From positions 1 through 59,849 of the forward strand of contig JAUWZM010000005.1 of assembly GCA_030615365.1 (NCBI GenBank): a DNA stretch of 59,849 nucleotides, in the 5' to 3' direction. Both the position numbers and the translations under genes were made by a program. This DNA comes from Candidatus Aerophobota bacterium. GTDB lineage: Bacteria; Aerophobota; Aerophobia; Aerophobales; B3-G15. The notes below the pieces were generated by a model. That model ran no database searches, was not told the origin of the DNA, and saw only the letters and a program-made list of their open reading frames with translations. Positions 43,970 through 52,900 of the stretch are shown one piece after another (within the stretch, counting starts at the first letter, position 1; the number at the start of each line of letters is the position of its first letter).

Positions 43970-44709
43970 TGCGGTATTGTTTTTTCTTAGATGAAACAGG
44001 GGATCATGGTTTACGATACGTCGATAAGAATTTCCCTTTATTTCTTTTATGTGGCTGTCTTTTTCGTGCTGATGAGTTAAACAATTTCAAAGCCGAAATC
44101 GACAATTTTAAACAGAAATATTTTAAGACAACTCAAGTTATTTTACATTCCAGGGAGATAAGGAAATGTGAGGGGTCTTTTCAGATACTATTTGATTTAA
44201 GCCTAAAAGCGCAGTTTTATAAAGATTTGAATAAGATTTTGGAAGGCGCCATTTTTAAAATTATAGCGGCGGGGATAGACAAGGAAAAATATATTAGGGA
44301 ATACGGTAAAGGTGCCAAGGACCCTTATAGTTTATCTCTTTCTTTCATTATTGAAAGACTGATTTTCTATTTGGACAGTTTGGATAACGAAGGAATTGTG
44401 GAGATAAAAGTAGAACCACGTGGGAGAAAAGAAGACCAAATGCTTCTAAGACATTTCAATTCTGTTTTGGATTTAGGCACTTTCTATGTTTCTTCAAACC
44501 GACTTAAAGAAAAAATAGTGAATTTAAAATTCCACAGTAAAAGAAAAAATATTGTAGGACTACAGGCTGCAGATTTATGTGCTTATCCCTTAGCAAGACA
44601 TTTATTAAACCCTGAAGAACCCTATATACCCTTCAAAATCATAGAAAAGAAGATTTACTGTAATAAAAATGGAGAGTATCATGGGTGGGGACTTAAATTA
44701 TTTCCCTAA
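43966..44709 (+). CDS. DUF3800 protein, putative RNase H-like nuclease
   Basis: 247 residues. The N-terminal CFFLDETGDHG (Asp and Glu) is the DUF3800 signature. VILHSREIRK, VEPRGRKEDQMLL and NIVGLQAADLCAYPLARHL (Asp) supply the other acidic residues expected of an RNase H-like active site. DUF3800 genes are frequent in defence loci, where a nuclease role is predicted but not generally proven. A 4-base overlap with the methyltransferase makes it the third subunit of the helicase-methyltransferase module. Confidence 0.78.
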   Translation: MMRYCFFLDETGDHGLRYVDKNFPLFLLCGCLFRADELNNFKAEIDNFKQKYFKTTQVILHSREIRKCEGSFQILFDLSLKAQFYKDLNKILEGAIFKIIAAGIDKEKYIREYGKGAKDPYSLSLSFIIERLIFYLDSLDNEGIVEIKVEPRGRKEDQMLLRHFNSVLDLGTFYVSSNRLKEKIVNLKFHSKRKNIVGLQAADLCAYPLARHLLNPEEPYIPFKIIEKKIYCNKNGEYHGWGLKLFP

Positions 44710-44719
44710 AAAATAGAAA

Positions 44720-44773
44720 GCCCCCTTTTAAGGAGGCCTTCTACCGACTGGGAGACACCCCAATCCCATTTTT
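44720..44773 (-). terminator. Stem-loops after the DUF3800 gene
   Basis: Minus-strand reading gives GCCTCCTT-AA-AAGGGGGC (44720-44737) followed by TTTCTATTTTTT, a good intrinsic terminator shape. On the plus strand TGGGA (44749-44753) and TCCCA (44764-44768) are followed by TTTTTG, a weaker terminator for the SNF2 operon. It lies in the only non-coding gap (105 bases) between the first three genes of the island and the nuclease-methyltransferase gene. Confidence 0.4.
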
Positions 44774-44814
44774 GTTTCCATTATAATTATAGATAATAAA
44801 AGGAATTTGTCAAG

Positions 44815-46638
44815 ATGAGAGATGGAAAAAATTTGAGGCCAGAAATATCCTATTTGGTGCAATTCATTTTACCTTTTCTTTCCAGGCATTACGATTACCC
44901 AAATCCCGAGGATTATGAGCATGTAAAGATTGACGAGATTCCAATTATAGTAGGCTCAAATATTAAAAAGCCAGATATTGTTTATTATTGGGGTGGGGTT
45001 CCGGTTTTACTTGTTGAGGCAAAAAAGGAGGGTAAATCTGAAAGTGATGCTCAAGATCAGGCTCTATCTTATGTAAGAAACTTCCCAGTTGCAGATAAAC
45101 GTTTTTCCAAAGATGGGCGTAGACCTCGCTTCATTGCCACCAGTGTCGGGAAAGATATAAATTTCTATATCCACAGATATGAGATAAAAAAACAGGATTT
45201 TAGAGATTGGCTTGAAAAATTAGACACTGTTCCTTCTTTTAAGGAGCTTCTTTCCGAATACGGTTTATCTCCAGGTTATATACCCAAAATCCTCCTGCCT
45301 CAAGACTTTCAGCGTAATTTTCTCAATGAACTTATGGCAATATATAAATTAGGAGAGGTAATCACAAGAGAAGTCATTTTTAACGTAGCATCTCAAATAC
45401 TTAGTTATTTAGAAAATCCAAAAAATTACACAAGTAGGCAACCTTATATTTTACTCGATAAATATAAAAACCGACAAGACCAAATCCGCCAGCTTTTTAA
45501 TCAGTATGACATAATTAATTCTTTAAATCCTGATAATGCAAAAGTGTTTAGGCAGTTTGTCCTTCGTTCCTTCCAGGGGACCAATTTAAATCAGTATATG
45601 ACTGAAGGTTGCGTCATCGCCTTCATGCTAGATTTACTTGGCATGGAGCCTTATTGGAAAGTCTTAGATTTTGAGTGTGGAAGTGGAGGCTTTTTAGCTG
45701 CTGCTATAGAAAAAGGCAAGGTTCCTTTGGAAAATATTATGGGAATTGATATAGACCCTTTACCCTTTGTAGTTGCCAAGGCATATTTGGCAATTTACTT
45801 TGGAAAATCTCACCAAAATAACATTAAATCTGTTCCCATATTTTATAGAAATGGTTTGTTCTATTATGGTAATGATTGGGACCTGGTGATAAGCAATCCT
45901 GCGGGTAGCAAACAATATAGAAAAGATGACTTAGAAGAGGTGTTAGAAAACCTGGAATCAGATTTAGACCTAAGTGGTAAACCTGATAGTTTTTCTCAGT
46001 ACAACTTTTCAGTTCAACAGGCAGTTCGTTCGGCTAAAAAGGACGGAAAAATTTGTTTAATATTGCCCGAAGGTTTTTTCTCTAATTTGCAGGATGAAAT
46101 ATTAAGGAAATACGTTTCTAAGCACTGTAAAATATTAGCAATTGTGAGCTTGCCACGAGGAGTATTTAAAATAGGGACTGAAGTGAGCCAAGCACAACGT
46201 GGTAGTCGAACTGCAAGTATGAAGATGTCGATTCTTTACGCTGAAAAAATTAAAGAGGTAAAAGACGGTGAAGGTACTGATCTATCCGGAATCAATTTAA
46301 ACTATCCAGTTTTTCTTGCAAATATTACTCCATCAGAAAGCACAAGAGGTGAAATTAACACTTGGCTTGAACCAAAGCTCAATCTTGTATTAGAGCAATG
46401 GAGAGCGTGGCAAACTCGTCAATGTTTGACTGAACCCAGCGAAGTAAAGATTGAGAGTTTAAAGAAGATGTTAGAAAAAAAACGTAGAAAAGAAAAAAGG
46501 GAAAAACTTCTATTTGAGGTGACTTCAAAGAAGCCCGAGGCACCAAGGTATAAAAAGGGAGTAACTTCAAAAGTAAAAATCAGCCCAGGTTTAGAAGATA
46601 TATTCAAGAAGATTAATCCAGACTCAAAGAAACTCTGA
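44815..46638 (+). CDS. PD-(D/E)xK nuclease fused to degenerate N6-methyltransferase
   Basis: 607 residues. Residues 1-150 form a type I HSDR_N-like nuclease: IKKPDIVYYW (Asp54) and VLLVEAKKEG (Glu68-x-Lys70). Residues about 195-480 are HsdM-like with a helical N-domain, then a Rossmann core. The key motifs are altered: motif I reads DFECGSGGFL (residue 285 on) instead of DPACGSGGFL, and motif IV reads SNPAGSK (Asn361) instead of NPPFGSK, losing one proline and the aromatic residue. Methylation is therefore doubtful, and the domain may only bind DNA or SAM. A basic coiled C-terminus ends the protein. No hsdS or hsdR gene adjoins it. Confidence 0.82.
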   Translation: MRDGKNLRPEISYLVQFILPFLSRHYDYPNPEDYEHVKIDEIPIIVGSNIKKPDIVYYWGGVPVLLVEAKKEGKSESDAQDQALSYVRNFPVADKRFSKDGRRPRFIATSVGKDINFYIHRYEIKKQDFRDWLEKLDTVPSFKELLSEYGLSPGYIPKILLPQDFQRNFLNELMAIYKLGEVITREVIFNVASQILSYLENPKNYTSRQPYILLDKYKNRQDQIRQLFNQYDIINSLNPDNAKVFRQFVLRSFQGTNLNQYMTEGCVIAFMLDLLGMEPYWKVLDFECGSGGFLAAAIEKGKVPLENIMGIDIDPLPFVVAKAYLAIYFGKSHQNNIKSVPIFYRNGLFYYGNDWDLVISNPAGSKQYRKDDLEEVLENLESDLDLSGKPDSFSQYNFSVQQAVRSAKKDGKICLILPEGFFSNLQDEILRKYVSKHCKILAIVSLPRGVFKIGTEVSQAQRGSRTASMKMSILYAEKIKEVKDGEGTDLSGINLNYPVFLANITPSESTRGEINTWLEPKLNLVLEQWRAWQTRQCLTEPSEVKIESLKKMLEKKRRKEKREKLLFEVTSKKPEAPRYKKGVTSKVKISPGLEDIFKKINPDSKKL

Positions 46639-46709
46639 GCCAAAGCCGAGATTATCGATTGGGAGAAAATTTAGTTGTTGATAAGATGGTGTAAATTTAA
46701 AGGTACAAA

Positions 46710-47705
46710 ATGCTCTCTGATTTAAAACAAAAACTAGAAGGACTTGAAGAAGCGCTCGGGGTAAGTTTTAGATTTATGTCCAACGAGCAAAGTGATTTCT
46801 CTAAAAGGTATATAACTTTTCAAAACGAGCTAAGAGAGTATAGTAAAGAACTTGCGGTAATTTTACCTTATTGCTGTCCGAGTCAGAAAAGAGGGATAGA
46901 AAAAATTATAGTTCATTTGGAGAAAGCTTCGCGTCTTTCTCCTCAAATAAATAATCCACTTGATCGAATAAGATCTCACGTATCAGCAGTTTCTGAGGAG
47001 TTTAGCAAAATCGAGAAAACGGATAGTAAAAAGAAATCTTTGTCTATAGAAAATTGGAAAGTCATAAATATATTTATTGCTTCCCCAGGAGATGTTGCAT
47101 ATGAGCGTGAGATTATAAAAAGAATTGTTGTTAAAGAGAACGATATCCATTTTCACGAACAAGGATATCATATTGAGACTATTAGTTGGGAGACGGATTC
47201 TCCTCCGAACGAGGAAGAATGGCAGAATAGCTTAAATAATCTTATTGATACTTGTTTTCTCTTTATATGCGTGTTGTGGACAAGGATAGGAAAGTATACA
47301 AAGATAGAATATGAATATGCATTGAGACATTTAAAAGAAAAAGGGTATCCACATATTTTAATGTATTTTAGTAATGTTCCCTTGGTAGAAGAAAGTAAAA
47401 AGTTTAGGGGAGAGCAAGAAATTAGGAATTTCCGCTATTCGTTAGATCCAGTAGTTAGACATTTCTCCTACGATGAAAGACGTGACTTTGAAGAATATTC
47501 ATTGAGTTTGCAATCAATAAAAACTTTTAAAAAGAGTCGTCTCATACTATTCGATGAACTTTTTAGAGAACATTTAGGAAAATGGTATTACTACCATAAA
47601 AGAAATGAAACATTTGCTAAGTTATCCACATTTCCTATAAGGAAAAAAGATTATTCATCAAAGGACATATTCAGATCATTTAACAGAGGTGATTGGGAGA
47701 AATGA
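46710..47705 (+). CDS. DUF4062 (TIR-like) protein
   Basis: 331 residues. An N-terminal helical part (1-115) precedes a DUF4062 domain: VINIFIASPGDVAYERE (residues 118-134) and TCFLFICVLWTRIG with KIEYEYALRHLKEKG, the flavodoxin/TIR-like alpha-beta pattern in which SPGDV occupies the ligand loop. DUF4062 is usually fused to STAND NTPases. Here the NTPase is the next gene, joined by an ATGA overlap, so this is a split version. Effector or adaptor function is inferred from that association; the C-terminus (about 250-331) is not recognised. Confidence 0.75.
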   Translation: MLSDLKQKLEGLEEALGVSFRFMSNEQSDFSKRYITFQNELREYSKELAVILPYCCPSQKRGIEKIIVHLEKASRLSPQINNPLDRIRSHVSAVSEEFSKIEKTDSKKKSLSIENWKVINIFIASPGDVAYEREIIKRIVVKENDIHFHEQGYHIETISWETDSPPNEEEWQNSLNNLIDTCFLFICVLWTRIGKYTKIEYEYALRHLKEKGYPHILMYFSNVPLVEESKKFRGEQEIRNFRYSLDPVVRHFSYDERRDFEEYSLSLQSIKTFKKSRLILFDELFREHLGKWYYYHKRNETFAKLSTFPIRKKDYSSKDIFRSFNRGDWEK

Positions 47706-50700
47706 AAAAGGATATCGCTGGTTTAACATACAAATACCCTTTAGTTAGAGAAATTATACAAAAATGTATTCAGCCAAGCAATGAAGACAAAGTTGTTTTG
47801 ATTTTAGGGCAACCTGGCAGTGGCAAAAGCGTTTTTATGAATCAGCTTTATGATGATCTTAATGATAAGATTGAATATCTCACTGCTATTAGGGCAGAAT
47901 TTTTAGAAGAAGGGAAATCTCCATATAGAATATATGAATTATTTGAAGAAGTTTCAGATAAAGATGATCCAAAGGTTTTGCTATTGGACTCACTGGATGT
48001 ATTGGCCTATACCCGAAGAAGAGAACTTCAAGAGTGGCTAATTTATGTAGATAAATTGAAAAATATTAAAGGAATGACCGTTGTCTGTGCATCCCGTAGT
48101 TTTGAAGCAGAGCATTTGTATCCGATGAGTGAACAAAAATGGTCTGAGAAGCATCATATAAAAGGACTGCCAGATCGTTTCATTCAAGATGTCTTTAAAA
48201 AATTGAAATACGACATTAACAAAATAACCGAGAATTTTAGAGAATTTATCTTGATTCCACTTCACTTAAGGATAGTTGCTGAAATTATTGAGAAAGGAGG
48301 AGATCCTTCTAGCATATCTACTCTCCAAGGAGTATATACAAGGCTTCTTGAGATACTCAAAGTCTCTCAAGAAGAGTTTGCTGTTTTAGCCAAGCTTGCG
48401 AATATAATGATAGAGAAAAGGACAACAAAATTATCATATGCCACTGCTGGCGTACCGTATTTAGTTGAAATCCGCAGATTAGAGAAAACTGGTTTAGTTT
48501 TGTTTGATAATGTGAAGAGTAATTTGACCTTTTCCCATCAGACGCTTATTGACTATTTAGTTGCTTGGCAAGTGACAAATGCTAATAAACCGTTGGTTGA
48601 TTTTTTGTTAGAACATAGACAAAATTTATTTATTCGTCCCGTTATTGTCCATATGCTTGGATTTCTAAGAAGTGAGGGGGAGCAAAGGCTATTTGATGAA
48701 CTCGAAGATATATTTTTTAAAACTATAGTATTAAAAAAAGTTGGCTTTGATTCTGGGGAAGTCAACATTAAAACTCATATTAAATTAGCCATTCTTTCAC
48801 ATATAGCTTCCTGGTCAGATCCAACAAAGCAAGAGGGAATGTTTTTACTTAGAATATTTAAAGAAGCGAAAGACGGTCAGAACTTAATGACTCAGTTTTT
48901 CAGCAGAGCTCCTCATAGTAGATGGTTTAATGTATTAAAAGATGAATTATTCTTACCCTTGCTTAAAGAATCCGAAGGCACTCAAAAAAGACTTTTATCA
49001 TTACGGTACCTTGTAAACATTGCGCCGAATTATCCATCTGAAGTAATAGATATAGCTTTAAAATTTTTAGAAGATAAACCCAACAATGAAATTATTTGGT
49101 TTTTAGAAAGGGTATCTGACGCGTTACACAAAGTTGAGCTTAGAAAAGAAAACAGAGACAAATTTGCCATCTTACTTGAGCAAATGGTTAGGAAAGGATT
49201 TGTTGGATGGTCATACGAGATACAGATTTCTTGCAATCGCTTAGCAAAAATTTACCCAGAAAGGGCCCTTAAATTATATTTTGATTCAGTAGAGACAGAA
49301 TTATTAAATTCTAACTCTAAAATTAAAGGTAGCCAAGAGAGCCTAATTTCTTCATTTAAAGATGTGCTTCCGGATATCTATCAAGTAATTCCTGATGATG
49401 CTCTCAAAGCTATGACAGAATTCTTTGAAAAATTTTTTAGTGAACAATACGAAGATCAACGAAGAATATTAGACAATCCTCTGATACATCTTTACGGACA
49501 ATATGAAAAGTGCTTTGGGCTTGAAGCTATGTATAGCTGGTATAAAGAGCGAATGCTTTCTTTTAGCTATGAACGGCCCAATGATGCCGAGACATTAATC
49601 CAAACATTACAAAAAAGCAAATGGGAGACACAGAAGGAACTTGCTTTGCTATGTATGCTGCAATGTCCTCAGAAATACTCATCAGATATTATTGGGAAGA
49701 TTAATGAAATCATTTCAGGTCTAAGAACTGGTGATACAAGAAATTATCGTTCAGATACGTTTATTCAATTATTAGAAAAAGGATTATCTGTTTTATCTCC
49801 AAAAGTGCGAGTGCAAGTAGTCGATGATATAGTTTCGTTAGAATTTGGGAAAGAAAAATACTTACGTTGGTGGGTATGGGGTCCGCTTCATCATTTACCT
49901 GAACCGTTAAAGACAGACGCAGTCAAAAATAGGTTAATTGAATTAGATAAAAAGTTTGGTAAATATAAATATACTCCAGCTTTTAAAATGAGTGGAGCTC
50001 GTCGGGTTACCATCTCCCCAGTTCTTAAGAAAAAATTAAGGAAGATGGAACCAAATGCTTTATATGATTTTCTTATGAAGAATCGTAACTTAAAAGAAAG
50101 TTGGGACGAAGAAAATAGGCCTACGGGTGGGGCCGAAGAATTAGCACAAGAAGCAGCAAGAGCTCTTGTTGAAAATCTAGAAAAATATAAAGAAGTCATT
50201 CAAAAATTAGCTGAAAAGCCGGATAATGATGTCTATACTATCCGGATTTTTACAGAACTTTCTAATAAAGATACAGAAACAATTAAGAAATCATTAGAAT
50301 GGCTGATTCCTTTAGTTATTTCTTGCTGGGAGCGAGATACATTGCAGCTTGAGATAGTAAGATTCTTAAGAAAAATTTTAGAGTATATTACAGAAAACCA
50401 ATATAAGCTACTTAAACCAGTAATTATTGGGCTGGTTAATGCTAAAGATCCGGAAAAAGACAGATTCTTTGATTCAAGAAAGCAGGGTTATTCTAGCGAT
50501 GCACTAACAGAAGGAATTAATACTACAAGAGGAAGCCTCATAGAGGTAATCTTAAGGATTAGACTAAGATTTGCTGATAAAGATTTATATAGCAGTCTTA
50601 GAATTCTTTCGGAGGATAAAACGATATCTGTTCGGGCAGTCTTAGTTTATTTCTTGCCAGTGGGACTTAGAAGTTTAGGGTGGGATAAATGTTTTATTCT

Positions 50701-51439
50701 TTTTGCTAATGCCTTTAAAAAAAGTCCTGAAGAATATACTAAAAATATAACAGATTTTTTACGGTATGTGCCTAAAGATAAATTTGGTGATTTGAAAGAA
50801 ATTCTTTCAGAGATGGAAAGTAAAAGAGGAGGACCGTTAGGTGAGACATATGCAGTCTTAATGGTAGTTTATTATTTAAGAGGAATATATCCCAAGGAAG
50901 AGAATTTGTTATCTATATTAACTGATCCTCAGCTTACACAGAGAGGCAAAGAAAAAAGTTTTGATTTGCTTGCCAATCAAGTAAGATTTAAGGAAAATGT
51001 GGCTTTATGTCTTAAAATCGTAGATAGACTTCTTGACCAAGAGGAGACCTTAGCGGGCAGAGTAAGCATACTGTTTATTCAGGCACGAATAGAAGATTTA
51101 GGCAAATTTATTCCTATAATAAAGAAGACATTAGCTAAACCAAAAATTAGAGGAAGGGCCTGGTACTATATATTTCAATATTTAGAAAAATGTCTCTTGG
51201 TCGATTCGTTGAAGGTTTTTGAGATGCTGGAAGAAATATTATTAAAGGTAGGGGAAGATTTCTACAACATAGTAGATTATATTCCAGCCAGTCATTCCAA
51301 GGCTCCATTAAATATAGTTAATACTATCCTTGAGTGTTATCCTAAGCAAGAAGAAAGGGCTCTTAAAGCCCTTGACAAACTAATAGAACTTAAATGGGAA
51401 GGCGTGGATGATTACTTACACGCCTTTGATAGATTATAA
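47702..51439 (+). CDS. STAND-like P-loop NTPase with helical repeats
   Basis: 1245 residues from the ATG overlapping the previous stop (ATGA); a TTG three codons earlier is in frame. Walker A LGQPGSGKSVFM (about 36-46), Walker B VLLLDSLDVL (about 92-101) and the sensor-like VVCASRSFE mark an NACHT/AAA-type NTPase; FSHQTLIDYLVAWQ is the usual winged-helix tail motif. From about 290 to the end come alpha-helical HEAT/ARM-like repeats that in such proteins recognise a phage product. With the DUF4062 protein it probably forms an Avs-like sensor-effector pair. Confidence 0.78.
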   Translation: MKKDIAGLTYKYPLVREIIQKCIQPSNEDKVVLILGQPGSGKSVFMNQLYDDLNDKIEYLTAIRAEFLEEGKSPYRIYELFEEVSDKDDPKVLLLDSLDVLAYTRRRELQEWLIYVDKLKNIKGMTVVCASRSFEAEHLYPMSEQKWSEKHHIKGLPDRFIQDVFKKLKYDINKITENFREFILIPLHLRIVAEIIEKGGDPSSISTLQGVYTRLLEILKVSQEEFAVLAKLANIMIEKRTTKLSYATAGVPYLVEIRRLEKTGLVLFDNVKSNLTFSHQTLIDYLVAWQVTNANKPLVDFLLEHRQNLFIRPVIVHMLGFLRSEGEQRLFDELEDIFFKTIVLKKVGFDSGEVNIKTHIKLAILSHIASWSDPTKQEGMFLLRIFKEAKDGQNLMTQFFSRAPHSRWFNVLKDELFLPLLKESEGTQKRLLSLRYLVNIAPNYPSEVIDIALKFLEDKPNNEIIWFLERVSDALHKVELRKENRDKFAILLEQMVRKGFVGWSYEIQISCNRLAKIYPERALKLYFDSVETELLNSNSKIKGSQESLISSFKDVLPDIYQVIPDDALKAMTEFFEKFFSEQYEDQRRILDNPLIHLYGQYEKCFGLEAMYSWYKERMLSFSYERPNDAETLIQTLQKSKWETQKELALLCMLQCPQKYSSDIIGKINEIISGLRTGDTRNYRSDTFIQLLEKGLSVLSPKVRVQVVDDIVSLEFGKEKYLRWWVWGPLHHLPEPLKTDAVKNRLIELDKKFGKYKYTPAFKMSGARRVTISPVLKKKLRKMEPNALYDFLMKNRNLKESWDEENRPTGGAEELAQEAARALVENLEKYKEVIQKLAEKPDNDVYTIRIFTELSNKDTETIKKSLEWLIPLVISCWERDTLQLEIVRFLRKILEYITENQYKLLKPVIIGLVNAKDPEKDRFFDSRKQGYSSDALTEGINTTRGSLIEVILRIRLRFADKDLYSSLRILSEDKTISVRAVLVYFLPVGLRSLGWDKCFILFANAFKKSPEEYTKNITDFLRYVPKDKFGDLKEILSEMESKRGGPLGETYAVLMVVYYLRGIYPKEENLLSILTDPQLTQRGKEKSFDLLANQVRFKENVALCLKIVDRLLDQEETLAGRVSILFIQARIEDLGKFIPIIKKTLAKPKIRGRAWYYIFQYLEKCLLVDSLKVFEMLEEILLKVGEDFYNIVDYIPASHSKAPLNIVNTILECYPKQEERALKALDKLIELKWEGVDDYLHAFDRL

Positions 51440-51475
51440 GCCCGAATTTACCATTTTAATAATTAAAATAGTATC

Positions 51476-51643
51476 TATCCAGCAGCTGATTGCAGCGGAA
51501 ACTGCTTAAACTGTACTGATGCTAAATGTGGCATTCAAGATTTAGCTATGGGAAAGGAGAACTCTAAGAAAAGCTGGCATCTTAAAGATTACAGAAGGTG
51601 GTTAAAAGAGTTGGAGGAGGAATCTTTAAGTTTGTTTAACTAA
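51476..51643 (+). pseudogene. 3'-end relic of an SPL-like radical SAM gene
   Basis: Without a start codon, the frame YPAADCSGNCLNCTDAKCG then IQDLAMGKENSKKSWHLKDYR and the end SLSLFN is nearly identical to the last 56 codons of the gene at 15540-16718, including the C-terminal cysteine cluster. Nothing upstream matches; the preceding 36 bases lead directly to the stop of the STAND gene. It is therefore a truncated paralogue at the edge of defence island 2. Confidence 0.85.
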
Positions 51644-51648
51644 CAAAA

Positions 51649-52878
51649 ATGGTTTATACTACTAAAAAATTACACTCCACTGATAAACTTAAGATTTTAG
51701 GAAAAACAGCCCAGTTTGATGTTTGTGGTTTTCCTTCTATCTTTGCTCGGAAAGACAGAAAATTCCAGCGATTTAAATTTATCTACCCTGCGGTAGGGAA
51801 AAATGGTAGATGTGTGAGGCTATTTAAAGTTTTGCAGACCAATTCCTGCAAGGGAAACTGTTTTTACTGTGCGAATCGTAAGGATAGAAACTTTAGAAGG
51901 ATAAGCTTTTCACCTCAAGAGCTATCTCGCCTTTTTATGGAGTATTACAAAAGAGGATGGGTGGATGGATTATTTCTCTCCTCAGCTATCTATCAATCGG
52001 CTAATCTTTCCGAGGAAGAGATGTTTAAAACTGTTCTGTATTTGCGGGAAAAATACGGCTACAGAGGATACATCCATTACAAGATACTGCCAGGAACTGA
52101 TAATGAACTTATTAAAAGAGTAGCTCCTTTAGTTGATAGATTATCTATAAACCTGGAGGCTACTTCTAATAAGTATCTATCTTTGCTTTCCCCCACAAAG
52201 GATTTTTCTGACCAACTCCTATCGGGCATGAAAGAGATTTGCCAGATAAACAAGGAGAAACCTTTAAAAGCGGGAATTACCACTCAATTGGTAGTGGGAG
52301 CAGCCGGGGAAAAGGATAAGGAAATATTAAATTTATCCTACCAGCTCTACAAGTTCTACAGGCTCTGGAGAGTTTATTACAGCGCCTTTATGCCTATCAT
52401 AGACACTCCCTTAGAAAACCTTTCTCCTTGTTTGCCCCTTCGTGAATACAGACTCTATCAGGCTAGTTTTCTCTTGAGAGGATACGGTTTCACTCCTAAG
52501 GAGCTTTCCTTTGATAAGGATGGCAACCTTCCTAAAAAATTTGATCCTAAGCTTGCCTGGGCTATCTCTCATCCAGATAATTTTCCAGTGGAGATAAACA
52601 AAGCTGGTTTTTGGCAGCTTTTAAGAATTCCGGGTATTGGCAAGATATCCGCCAGGAGAATAGTAAAGAATCGTAAAGATAATAAGTTCACTAAAATCGA
52701 TCAGCTAAAATCTACAGGAGCGGTAGTCTCTCGAGCCAGAGATTTTGTCACCTTAGAAGGAAAATTTTACCCTTCTCCAAAAAAGTCTGCCCTTAGCCAA
52801 CTTAAAAAAACAGAAGACCAATCTCGGGCTAATAATCCTGAGATGAATCAGCAGCTTTTTCTCTGGGAGGAGATTTAA
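51649..52878 (+). CDS. Putative DNA modification/repair radical SAM protein
   Basis: 409 residues. Radical SAM motif CKGNCFYCANR, preceded by CVRLFKVLQTNSC and followed by the barrel elements DGLFLSSAI and YHYKILPG (here IHYKILPG). The C-terminus has a helix-hairpin-helix LLRIPGIGKISARRIV. This combination is the rSAM family usually encoded next to a uracil-DNA-glycosylase-like partner, but no such partner is in the window. It starts six bases after the relic stop with no Shine-Dalgarno box, suggesting that translation once depended on the upstream gene. A role in DNA base modification or repair is inferred. Confidence 0.83.
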   Translation: MVYTTKKLHSTDKLKILGKTAQFDVCGFPSIFARKDRKFQRFKFIYPAVGKNGRCVRLFKVLQTNSCKGNCFYCANRKDRNFRRISFSPQELSRLFMEYYKRGWVDGLFLSSAIYQSANLSEEEMFKTVLYLREKYGYRGYIHYKILPGTDNELIKRVAPLVDRLSINLEATSNKYLSLLSPTKDFSDQLLSGMKEICQINKEKPLKAGITTQLVVGAAGEKDKEILNLSYQLYKFYRLWRVYYSAFMPIIDTPLENLSPCLPLREYRLYQASFLLRGYGFTPKELSFDKDGNLPKKFDPKLAWAISHPDNFPVEINKAGFWQLLRIPGIGKISARRIVKNRKDNKFTKIDQLKSTGAVVSRARDFVTLEGKFYPSPKKSALSQLKKTEDQSRANNPEMNQQLFLWEEI

Positions 52879-52900
52879 CTTGAGCAACTATTTTTTATTA

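Noticed and set aside
44738..44790. tRNA-like or crRNA-like sequence after the DUF3800 gene
   Set aside because: No T-loop, anticodon stem or repeated spacer; best explained as terminator hairpins.
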